In this document: positions 49,082 to 59,660 of the stretch, piece after piece
How positions within the stretch are numbered: the stretch's first letter is position 1
How the letters are laid out: every line of letters starts with the position of its first letter
Assembly (NCBI GenBank): GCA_026120185.1
Contig: JANUWF010003366.1
Location: 2,604,001-2,668,000 of the forward strand
DNA: 64,000 nucleotides
Direction: 5' to 3'
Source: Voacanga thouarsii
Lineage: Eukaryota; Streptophyta; Magnoliopsida; Gentianales; Apocynaceae
The notes under the pieces: generated by a model
Told to the model about the DNA's origin: nothing
Databases searched by the model: none
What the model saw: the letters and a program-made list of their open reading frames with translations, nothing else
Position numbers and translations under genes: made by a program

Positions 49082-49154
49082 CCCTTCGATCTTTCTTGGA
49101 TATTTTCAAGATTACTATAGTCTAATTGATGAGTGGTTGAGTCGCCTCTGAGGA

Positions 49155-49415
49155 GGTGGTTGACGGTCTGTTCTGCGACGGAGGAGTTTCCTCTCCCAAA
49201 ATCAACCCCCTCGCCATTGTGTTCTCTGAATTCACAATCTATTGATGTATTCAAGAAACCCTTCAAAATTCTTTTTTTTAAAAATAAATTCCCTGGTGGT
49301 TGACAATCTGTTGCTGCGACGGAGGAGTTTCCTCTCCCAAAATCAATCCCCTCGCAATTATGTTCTTGAATTCACTGTTGTTGTATTCAAGAAACCCTTC
49401 AAATTTCTATTTAAA
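49155..49415. repeat. Tandem duplication, ~140-bp unit
   Basis: Two adjacent copies starting GGTGGTTGAC at 49155 and 49295, both containing gacggaggagtttcctctcc and attcaagaaacccttcaaa. They differ by a few substitutions and small gaps. It lies between the GATL fragment and the putative Helitron 5' end. Confidence 0.8.
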
Positions 49416-49439
49416 AAAAAAAAAAGTTCCCCTCATTTC

Positions 49440-49563
49440 ATTTCAAAAAACAATCTTTAATTAGATTAGATTTATAGTGCCAGATGTCAATAAAATAACG
49501 CCACTTGTCGCTATAAGGTACTTCTACAGTTCCTTTTATATATATATATATATATATATATTA
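49440..49563 (-). other. Helitron-like 5' terminal region with TA repeat
   Basis: On the minus strand a TA microsatellite (49536-49562) is followed by AAAAGGAACTGTAGAAGT, ACAAGTGGCGTTATTTTATT and GACATCTGGCA. The order resembles plant Helitron 5' ends. The expected initial TC is not clear; the first bases read CTAATATA. Confidence 0.4.
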
Positions 49564-50351
49564 GTTTACATAAACAAATCCCCTCCAAAATATAATGAAA
49601 TGGTAGAAGACAACCAAAAGATTTGCTCCATTTAGGTACCAATATGAACCTTCAATTTTGCAACTGGCAAACTTTGCGATTAGACAAAAGAAGTAAAAGT
49701 GAAGATCCAATGTTAGTGTATAAAGGAAAAGGAAGGCACTAATGATTTTGAGTTGCAAGAATCATATATAATGGCTTCTAGCTAGAGTAGAAATACAAGT
49801 AAGATAACAAAAATGGTACATGGACAATAAAACTTTTAATGTTAGAATATTATGCCCACTAATTATATAGAACAAAATCTAACTAGCAAACAGAATAGTA
49901 AACTTCAATATATCTGCTCAAGTGTTGTGATGGTAGTGAAACCTTCGACACAAACGAGCTCAATTATGATTATAGAAAGAGCCGATATAATAAAAAGCTG
50001 AAGAATGATACTTGTTTAGACATGCATCACTACAGATCGTGTACCATCATATACTAGTCCTTCAGTTCACTTATGTGTAGCACAAGGTAAGGAAAGGCCG
50101 GAGAAACAAAGATACAAATGAATTATTTATACCTTTAACACGCATACCATCACATACCAGTCCTTCAGTTCATTTTATATATCTAGCCTTTACACCCACA
50201 TTAGGACTGTGTATGCCCGACTAAGTTTTTTTACTTCGTACAACCTTTAATCATCTTCTAGATTGATCAATATTTAATCTCGAGCCATCATTCTTAACTC
50301 TTTGCTCTATAACCAATACTTGTGTATTTGAATACCAACACGAACTAACAC
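49564..50351. other. Intergenic spacer
   Basis: No gene is recognised. A short direct repeat (cataccagtccttcagttca, near 50150, and a similar copy near 50050) is visible. Confidence 0.4.
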
Positions 50352-50356
50352 AATCG

Positions 50357-51806
50357 TGTTAGAATTCGTGGATTTCTAAACGCGGAAAACATCCACGAAT
50401 CCCTCCCGAGGACCCAAGTAAACGATTAAGATGATCTAAGGTTTAAGAATTACCTCTGGTTGCTGTAATCGAAATCATTCGATTCTGGTTGCGCTGTTGT
50501 ACGTTCAACCCGAACAATCACCAGACGCTGCAGTATGCGAACATCCTCTATCGGATACACACCGCGAACTCACTCGATACCCGGGGGAGTGCTAGCGCCT
50601 AGGGTTTGAGAGGGTTTTTTTCTCTTTTCTGGTAGAGAATGGCACGAATGTTCTCAACCAAAAAATCGGACTTTTGAAAAGACAGCTAGGGTTTTCTTAA
50701 AAAACCCCGAACCTCTTAGAGTCCAACCCTAATAATATCTTATCATATTCTAATTTAAATTCAAATTAAATTAAAACTGATATGATAAGATTCTGCCATT
50801 ATGTCGGTAATTTAACTAATTAATTTACCGAGTCAGATTCTTATAATCTGGATATTATCCAGATTCATCGAACCTGGTCACCAGAAAAATAACCTAACAA
50901 GTTCGCTTATTGTGTGACCCTATAGGTTCATTTAACACTGGCGAGTGTGCCTAAATCATATTTAAATGGCCCACAAGTTATAAGCGGTTTCTAGCAAAAT
51001 ATTATAACTATCCAGGTTAAATGAAGATCGGTGATCTCTTTGAACCAAACCATAATTTTATATTTAGTCCTTTTGTCACACGATATCTAGATTAAGCATA
51101 AGGCACGGAGCATGTCATCCTTATTAAGCTTAATCAATTATTTCTTGATTTCATAGTAGACTGTTCAAACAAATGATATCAATATCTTAGATTGATATAT
51201 TTGAGCACGACCATGCATTTTTAACAGTCTAACTTATCAAGGGGCCCATGGATATCTCTCCCATAACTGAGAGGGACAAATTCCTTCACAATCAATCATA
51301 TTCCTCTCCTTGATTTATTCTATATCCAACAGTAGTCTAATTTATTATCTGGTTAAAGACAACTTTAGACAATGTCAAAATATAGAATTTATCAAGTAGG
51401 AAACTATGATGAATTTAGGTCGAAGGACTTTCAATATTATTATGGCTAGAAAGTACTTATGACATATTCCATGAAGTACTCTCACAGTGGGTCATGTCTA
51501 ATACAATGTTCTCTAATATTTATTTATGTCTTGACTCGATATCACAAATATCAATGGCCAGTAAAACATAGCCATCAAGTCACAAACATACTAATCTTAA
51601 TTTATTATTATTCCAATAATAATAATCGATCAGGGACAGTTTTAGAATAGTCATTGTATTCATTGTAGGGTTTTACTATCAAGTCACGTACTTGATGACC
51701 AACAAAACAAAACTCACTATTCATGGAAAGGAAAGCCTCATATTATTATATAAAACATAATGACAATTGTATAAGTACAAATTGACTCTAGGGCATATCC
51801 CCAACA
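50357..51806 (-). mobile_element. Solo LTR, copia-type
   Basis: 1450 bp, TGTTAGAATTCGTGGATT to GGGCATATCCCCAACA on the plus strand, with a perfect 5-bp duplication aatcg (50352-50356 and 51807-51811). On the minus strand it starts TGTTGGGGATATGCCCTAGA, a frequent copia LTR start in plants. No partner LTR or internal domain is nearby. Confidence 0.9.
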
Positions 51807-52594
51807 AATCGAACATGTCTCAGACATATCCTTGGGGTTATTAATCAAAGTTCTTGGCACCAACGTCCCCATCTAGCCACCTCTAGTCTCGATTACTTTT
51901 GTCCATTGGTTTCAAGTCCTTCAGTGTGCGAGTGATCTAGGTAGCATCTCACACACAACACTTCCGAACCTAAAGGTCTGACTAGAGGTGGCAATCATAT
52001 CGTGTCCAGGTTGACGGGTCGTGTCAAACTGGGATAATTACACGCAATATGTCAACCTAAACATGACACGATTAATAAACGTGTCTAATTTTGTAACACG
52101 AATACGATACAAAAATAAACGGATTGACACGACACGACACGATTAGACATGAAAAGTAAATAGATAATTACTAAACCCGCCAACCCGAATAATTACTAAA
52201 CATGTCCACTCATTACACTAAAATTTTAAAAAAAATAAATCAAATAATATAAAATTAAAATAACCAATAAAACAGTCCATAAAGTCTTAAATAGCCAATA
52301 AAATAATAAATCAGCTAATTAAATAACTAAAGATGTTAATAAATTCATAAGACTTAATCTTAAAATTTTAAACATCTAATTTACTTAATACATTAAAAAT
52401 TTAACAAACTTCAAACAATATTGACAATGTTCTTCTCAGTAGGTGTCTCCTTATTGATATTCAAATTCATGACATTTTGAACAACTTCATCCATATTTAA
52501 CTTTTCAGCAAGTGCTTTTGCAATAAATTTAAACAAACAATTATTATAAAATTTATCTCAAAATATAAATTGAAATAAAAATATAGTCTAAAAA

Positions 52595-54580
52595 TTATTT
52601 ACCTCCATAAATCCAATCCTTAGAACAAATCAAAGACTCAACAAGATCAGGTGACAAAGAACTTCTAAATTGGTCAAGAACTCTACCACCACTACTGAGT
52701 GCAGACTCAGAAGCAACTATAGAGGCAGGAACAGTAAGCACATCTCGAACCATTTGAGCTAGCAAAGGGTATCTATACTGATGAGTCTTCCAATAAGATA
52801 AAACATCAAGCTTAACTGTCCTATCAACCCTTGGCTCATCTAAATACAACTCTAACTCGGATTTGTGCATATGCTTTATGATATCTTCACTTTCAAAATT
52901 ATCAAACTCCTACTTTAAAAATTAAAAATAGAATTAGAAAGCATAAATTAAATTATATATTAACATTATACTATAAATTATAATTATAAAATATATTAGA
53001 CTTATAAAAAAGTAATAAGTAAAAGAAATAACATGTAGAATACTTGAACTTTCTACACTATCTTTCTCTTAATTAGAGGTTGATTTTGATTATCCCTGAG
53101 ATATAATGTCAAATACTCCAGAAACAGAAGAAAGATTAGTCTTGTATGCTTCAAAGATAGAGAAGAGTTTAGATTTAAGTTCCGAGGACTCCACTTGACC
53201 ATCAATACCATAAAGTTTCCTATAACTAAATTCAACAAATTGCATTTTAAACTGAGAAACAAACACAATAGCAATGGCCAAAAGTGGGCTAAACTCTTTC
53301 CAATACTTATCAAATTTCGAATACATGTCAATTGCAATGCTCTTCAAGTAGGCATCCGAACTTTTAATCTCTTCTGTCAACCTCAACTAAATAATAAACA
53401 CATAAGGAAAATAGAGATTGGAAGTAGGCCTCTCCGCACTAGAAAATGCATTTGTTGCATCATAAAATAATTTCAAGAAACCACATATTTTCTCCACTTT
53501 ACTCCATTCTTCTTCAGAAGGGTTATACTTGAAATTAGAGTCACTTAATTGCAAATGACAAAAAGCAAGCTTATAATAAAATGCACTAGTAAGCATCTTA
53601 TATGTGGAATTCCATCTTGTAGGAATATCTTGCTTAAGAGATTTCTTAGATTCAAGAAATGTGTGTGCCGCACACTCTAAAAAATTTTGCTTTCTTGTTG
53701 GTGACCCTTTTACATACTTCACAGATTCTCTTACCTTCTCACTTGATTCATCAATTTCTTTCAACCCTTCTTTTACAATTAAATTGAGAATATGGGCACA
53801 ACATCTTACATGAAACAAAGAACCAAAGACCAACAAACATCTTTGCAAATTCAACTGATATTTTAAAAGCTTAACACAGGAATTGTTGGTAGAAGCATTA
53901 TCCAAAATTATAAAAAATAACCTCTTCTCAATTCCCCAACTAGTAACCAAACTATAAATCTTTTTTGCTAATGCAATACCAGAATGAGTTGGAGGTATGT
54001 ATGAAAAATTCAAAATCTTTTTATGTAATACCCAATTCTTGTCAATAAAATGTGCAGTCAAAGTCATGTATCCATCAGTAGCTATCGAAGTTCAACAATT
54101 AGAAGTCAAGCAAATTCTACTGGGACATTATTTAAGTTGAAAAGTTATCTTGGCAATATAATCAGCATGCATATTGTTAATATCTTGCCTCGCAGTATTC
54201 CTACTAGTATGAGACACATCTAGCTCTAAATAGGAAAATACAGCCCTAATACCCTCATATTCCACAAAAGATAAAGGCAAATCATATTATATCATAACAT
54301 TAATCAATAACTCTATAAACTTTGCTTGACAGAATCTTCTAGATCTAGTATTCATGCTTCCACCACTAGATTCAATGGGCATTTGTCCTATGTCCTTTGA
54401 ATCAATCCTAGGATATTTCTTTATATGCTTTTTCAAGTTACCTGTCCCATATTTGCTAGCTGAAAGATATGTTTGGCCACAATTCTTACACTTATATCTT
54501 TCTTTTCCATCTTCACCAATTGGTAGTAGGTCAAAGTATTACCAAACATTACTTGTGAGCTTTCTTTTATGTTTTTGGCT
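52595..54580 (-). pseudogene. hAT transposase, BED zinc finger type
   Basis: Minus-strand frame with stops. A BED finger lies near 54550-54430 (DLLPIGEDGKERYKCKNCGQ, then NLKKHIKKY). The last zinc ligand, usually His or Cys after H-x(3-4), appears replaced (KKYP), so the finger is likely broken. The catalytic region follows: TSIATDGYMTLTAHFIDKNW, FIILDNASTNN, RCCAHILNLIVKEGL, DIPTRWNSTYKML; then the DUF4413-like block FDKYWKEFSPLLAIA. A probable intron (about 52914-53044) precedes the hAT dimerisation domain: ELELYLDEPR, WKTHQYRYPLLAQMVRDVL, ASIVASESALSSGGRVLDQF. Stops occur near 54280, 54130, 54100 and 53387. The domain order is that of Ac/RICESLEEPER-type hAT transposases, which cut and paste DNA in the nucleus. 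Confidence 0.88.
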
Positions 54581-57177
54581 TGTTTGAGTGGTAGAAGAAT
54601 CCTTTGAATTTGCACACTTTCCCCCGTCATTTCCAACCATCTTAATACTTTCATCATCTATGTCAGCTTTAAGTTCAACAAACTCTTACTGCAATTCATC
54701 AATTTGTGGTAGAGGTAATAATGTATTTATCTCTACAATTAGTGAAAAAGACATAATTAACCTCAAATACACTTAAATACTTAATTGAGTTATTAAAAGG
54801 ATCTCGTGCTGCAATTATTGTAATCATTTCAGCTAGACTTTGTTCTAGGGATGCTAACAAAGCAAACTAACATTAACGCTCAATGATCATACACAGCTAT
54901 TTCAAATAAAAGGAAAAATGGACATCCAGATCTTATATTAAGGATTTGGACAAAATCAAACTAACATTTTTTGCAATTTCATCCAAATAAAGGCACCCAT
55001 ATGAAGGTTTTATATTCCATATAGCAAAACCATATGATAGAGTTGTTCTTGAAACTTTGTCAACTGTGATGATCATTTTTCTAACAAACATACGCAAACA
55101 AATATCAGAGACAAAGTCAAAAATTTTCAGTGCATATTGCCATTAGACACAAATATATGTTGTATCACCCTCAGAAGACTTGCAGCCCCGTACAGCCTAC
55201 AAACTTGTTGGGCAGCAGAAATTCCTACGTGTAAGTGCAGAAATTCCTACTTTTTCTATTAAACATACTGAGTGATAGCAGAAATTTTAATACAAGAGAA
55301 GACTCCATTAAATGAAAAGGGAAGAGAAAATAAATGAAAGATAACTCCAGAAAAGAACAAATAAGAAGTTAAATTTCAGACTCTAGACAAGATGCAAAAT
55401 AATTAATTGATGACGAGTTCCATAATTCAACCGTGTTGCATTCATAAGCAGTCCCATAAGTAAACCGCAAATCCACATATCATACAGTCCATACGGTAAC
55501 CCCCAAGTCTAACAAGATGATGCCAGAACCCAAATCACCCAACCCAGGCCAATATTGGGCTCAACATAGTGGTAATCAGTCAATATTTACTTCATTTTAC
55601 CCCACACCTTTAGCTTAAAGCAGGTGCATCATATGCATTTCAACAAAGCCTAGAAAAAAATATGGTTAAGACAACCTGCAATATAATTACATCAGAACAA
55701 AAAATCAGTGGAAGTTCATCAAAGACTTATAAAAAATTAACACTTCCAAGCTTTCTAAACAAACAACCCATCTAACCAAAGATGCCTAGTAGTGTACTTT
55801 TCGTATAAGAGAAAGTTTCTAATCTTTTCCAAAACCCTAGCAGAAATCGATCAAATTAACTAAGTCATTCTAAAAAAAAAAAAAAAAAAAAAGAAAAAAA
55901 AAACTGCAAAAAATGTTAGTTTGATTTTGTCCAAATCTTATACTAAGGATTATGATTTTGTCCAACATAGGTATAAGGCTCCAGTGCCTCCACCTTCGCG
56001 CAGAAAAGAACAAGGTAGTGAAGGCACACAATACATCAATCAAACAATAGAAATTTTGCAAATTATAATCAATCCAAAAGCAGATCATGAAAATACCTGA
56101 CTGAATTTGAGGGCTTGATTTTCGCCAACTACGTCGGCCTTCAATGTGACAATGTGGTTGAACCCAACAATGACGCAGCTTTATGGAAACAACAAAAGCC
56201 TTCCTCCAGCCTAAGATTTGTCCAATATTTTATCTATTCATGGGCCTTAGCAACCCAAAAATTAAACCAAAATAGAGGTAGATGAACAAGGCAAGAGGGA
56301 AAATTAGTTGCAATTATCTCGTGCCAGCATTCCACATAATCAAAAGAGTGAAGAAGATCAGCATTCAAAAGATGGTTCTAATTCCATATCAACCATAAAT
56401 TTCAACTCCAATCACAAATTAAGTCTAACAATCCCATGAACAATAACCCTAAAAACTAGTATCTCTACATGCACGAATAAAACCAATTCAACAAAAGTCC
56501 ACAATGAAACACCTTCAAACCCAGTTAGCAATTGAAAAAACTACTCCAAACTAAACAAGATCATCGAAAAATTACCTCAGACTCCAACAAGCCACGATTT
56601 ACCAGTAGGCAAAGAATCGGAACAAGCTTGCTTCTAAGGCATTCGGTTAAAACCAAAGAATAGCGGGTAGTTCAGATAGGGTTCTCTGAGCACGTCGAGC
56701 AACAAAAGACGTTGTTATTTCTAGTCACACACACTCTCTCTCTTTGACTGAAACAAAACCCTAATTCATGTTCTCTCCAAAGAATCTGGCGAGGAAAGAA
56801 GGAAGAAAAACGGACCCTTCTGCTCGATTTGGTGTTTCATACTCCGAATCGATATAAAAAGAGGTGGAGAAGAAGAAGAAGTAGATAAGATGCGGATTAC
56901 GGTGGGTGACGGAAAACTGGGATGATAGAAAAGAAAACAAAACTGACAGCAGGTGACGACTAGAGTAGAACCTTTTGGAGTTTTTTGTGAAAAAAGAATA
57001 AGAAATTAAACGGGTTGGCGGGTTAAAACGGGTTAAACCCGTTTATGACCCAAACCCTATTAAAGTTAAACAGGTCAACCCATTTCGACCCGAACCCATG
57101 AAACTCCAACCCTAACCCACTATAATCATGTCATTTTTGTGTCGTGTGGCATATCGTATTCAACATTACTGCCTTTA
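54581..57177 (-). other. Upstream part of the hAT element
   Basis: No coding domain. A-rich run at 55871-55904. Near 56560-56960 are CT- and GA-rich stretches resembling a plant 5' UTR and promoter, upstream of the transposase. The terminal 200 bp hold gggtt/aaccc repeats. Confidence 0.45.
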
Positions 57178-57185
57178 GGTTTGAC

Positions 57186-59058
57186 AACGTGTGTGTGTGT
57201 GTGGTGGTGGTGCAAATCAAAAGGAATTCAGGGGTAGGTCAACTTAGAAGCAGTTAGTAGTTGCAGCAAAAGGAAAACCCACCAAGAATCATACGGCATG
57301 ATACACTTTAAAATTCTTAAAACAAATGAAATAAAGATTCTGTCACATCTGTCCATCTTTATAGACGAAAAGCATTTAAATATTGTATATTTTTAAAAGA
57401 CCTCTTTGGTTAACGATTGCAAATTTAATAGAAAGTTAGTTACGATTTGTTAATTTAGCCAATTTGATTTTTTACTTTTGTTATCTTAGTTATTTCATTG
57501 GTTTCATGGACTATAAATGTGGATTTTTATTACTTAAAAGAAAAGATCTAGTAATTTTGTAGAAAGTCTCTCTTTCTGCCTCTCTCTCTCTTTTTTTTTT
57601 TTTTTTTTTGTGAATCAATAAGAGCATTCAAATCTAGAGCAGTTCAACATATATAAGACATGGAACAAAACTAGAACAACACTAAAATTTTAAATTATCT
57701 CCTTTAGTAAATTTAACGTAAATATTTCACGGACTAAATTTAAATAGCAATTTATATTGAATATATCCTACCCACTTTAAAAAAAATAATAGTTTGTAAA
57801 AAAGAAATAAATAAAAATAAGAGTAAGTGGGAAATGCAAGGAAAGAAATAAAAGGGGGGGGGAAGAGAAATAGAAATAGGCAGAAGAAGGACTAAATGTC
57901 AAGAATATCATGCAAATTACATTACTATATTAATGAAAAGGCATGCCCAAAATAAGATAGATGGTAAAATTACAGGACACCTCAACAAAAATCGGAAGGC
58001 ACAATATACTCTAAAATTCCTAAAATAAAAGAAATAAAGATTTTATCACATACATAAATCTTTATAAATGAAAAACATTTAGAAGTTGTATATTTTTAAT
58101 AAGGTTTAATTAGTTAAGATTATAATTTATGATAGAAAGCTAGTTATGACTTGTTAAAAGACTTAATTTGCTAAACACACAAAAAAAAAAAAAAAAACTT
58201 TTTTGGCTTTGAATCCTCTTCCCTACTTCCTATTCTACTTTCTCTCCCTCCGTCATGAAGTCATCCCATATCTCCTTACTCTTCTCTTTTTAATTTTTTT
58301 TTTCTATTCCAAGTTGACGTATTATGGTTATTGTTATTTAACTTAACATTCCTCATTAACAACTCCATTTCAAATACAAAAGCGGAAGAGTTTAGATTTT
58401 TTCAACTTTGCTTTATCCACTCTCTCTAGAAAATTCTGTCACACTCAAATGCTGGAGAGTTTAGATCTATGACCAGTTTCTACAGGAAAAAATCATTTCA
58501 ACTACAAATGTTGTAAAGTTTAATTTTTTTTTTCAATCTTGTTCTACCCCATTATGTAGAAAATTTTGACAACTCTTTGAGTTTTACTTCACCCCATGAT
58601 TCTCCCAAAAGTGCTTTCTATGTTTTAAGATTGTCGGAATTTTTATCCATTGTGTGTATGTTTCTATATTCTATGTATGTTTCTATTATTGAAATTTTTA
58701 CTTCAATAATCGTATTTATTAACTATTTGATGCTTTTTTTTTTCCTCAGAAAGTTTCTTTTTCTTTTTTTTTTTTTGCTTCAATAATTGTATTTACCAAT
58801 TTTAGAAAACCTACAAAGAACAAAACCATCCAACTGCCCCCTCAAAAGAAAAAGAAAAGAAAAGAATACTATAGAATAATTTAATAGGTAAAAAAGTTAA
58901 CAATTTAGAGATTTCTTACCCTCATTTCATTGTCCATTTTCTCTGATTTTGCTTAGAAGTCGTTCGATCATAAATTTTATATTCGTACATAATCTGTTCC
59001 GTCTTAGTCTTTACCTTTTTATTTTTACATCTCTTTTGTGATTGAGAAATTCTTATAT
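57186..59058. other. AT-rich spacer with homopolymers
   Basis: No gene recognised. GT repeat at 57188-57203, T runs near 57592-57609, nine G at 57854-57862, A run near 58180-58197. Two related segments are present (57290-57390 and 57990-58080, both with acactttaaaattcttaaaa or actctaaaattcctaaaata), a diverged duplication about 700 bp apart. Confidence 0.45.
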
Positions 59059-59094
59059 GGACTCGGTCCACAGTCCCAAATGTGGACCGGGTCC
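59059..59094. repeat. Strong hairpin
   Basis: Arms GGACTCGGTCCACA (59059-59072) and TGTGGACCGGGTCC (59081-59094) pair over 14 bp with one G-T type mismatch and an 8-nt loop. Function unknown; possibly a transposon subterminal structure. Confidence 0.7.
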
Positions 59095-59269
59095 TCATAA
59101 TGCTAACACCTATCTAGGGCATTATTTTATTCAAAATTCAATTGTTTTTTTTCCCTCTTTCTACTTAACCCCAACCATGGTTAAGCAAAAGGAGGACCCT
59201 ATCGTTCGAAAATTGGAATGCTCTACCAAAATTCTATGAAACACTACATTCGATGCAGCTAACCTCTTC

Positions 59270-59274
59270 ACTCA

Positions 59275-59308
<34 letters not shown>

Positions 59309-59660
59309 GCTACCACTGGACCTCTTCTTCTCCTCTGTCTCTCTCTTTTTCCATCACTGTACTGATGGCAGCAATAATGTCTATGGGAGTATAGTGACTA
59401 GATCACTCACACTCTCTCTATATATATCTCTCTCTCTTACTCCTCGCTACCGCTGGACCTTCTCTGTCTCTTTTTCTTTCGGTCACTGTACTGATAGCAA
59501 TAGTAATGCCGACGAGAGTATGGTGATAGCAGATCAGTCACTAGATCACTCATTCTCTCTCTATGTCTCTCTCTCTCACTTCCCGCTACCGTCGGACCTC
59601 CTTTGTCTCTCTTTCTTTCGGTCACTAACAACATATCAGTCACTAGATCGCTGACTCTCT
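59270..59660. repeat. CT-rich minisatellite, about three diverged units of ~125 bp
   Basis: Each unit runs from a CT microsatellite through cgctaccgctggacct, ctctgtctctttttctttc, a cactgtactgat block and tcactagatcactca. Units start near 59280, 59420 and 59555. The plus-strand open frame across it (Ser/Leu repeats) follows from the repeat and is not called as a gene. Confidence 0.75.

Larger units (their letters stand above)
23651..49563 (-). mobile_element. Putative non-autonomous Helitron with captured gene fragments, split by four later LTR insertions
   Basis: On the minus strand the 3' end reads CAACAACCTAG followed by T, the Helitron CTRR-T terminus, with an 11-bp perfect hairpin (23664-23674 paired with 23692-23702) 9 nt upstream. 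The right end has, on the minus strand, a TA repeat then AAAAGGAACTGTAGAAGT and GACAAGTGGCG, resembling plant Helitron 5' ends; the exact TC start is blurred by the TA repeat. After subtracting the solo LTRs 26831-28671, 29054-33418, 33763-35485, the copia element 37163-48759 and their duplications, about 6.4 kb remain. It holds pieces of a GATL glycosyltransferase, a J-domain protein, a laccase and NSN1, all in Helitron sense and with introns retained. No Rep/helicase is seen, so it would be non-autonomous. An alternative is a run of independently decayed genes or another capturing element. Confidence 0.5.
51983..57177 (-). mobile_element. hAT DNA transposon, degenerate
   Basis: A 5195-bp element. 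Its ends are TAGAGGTGGCAAT and, at the other side, the complement TAAAGGCAGTAAT (9 of 13 identical, all differences transitions). Flanks are ggtctgac (51975-51982) and ggtttgac (57178-57185), an 8-bp duplication with one transition, as expected for hAT. Subterminal regions hold clusters of short motifs: cacgacacgac and acacga on the left, gggttaaacccg and acgggtt on the right. A minus-strand transposase pseudogene occupies 52595-54580; the 2.3 kb upstream of it looks like promoter and 5' untranslated sequence. Confidence 0.85.

Noticed and set aside
59253..59654. 133-codon plus-strand open frame
   Set aside because: It follows a CT microsatellite and the ~125-bp repeat; the Ser/Leu composition is a translation of the repeat.
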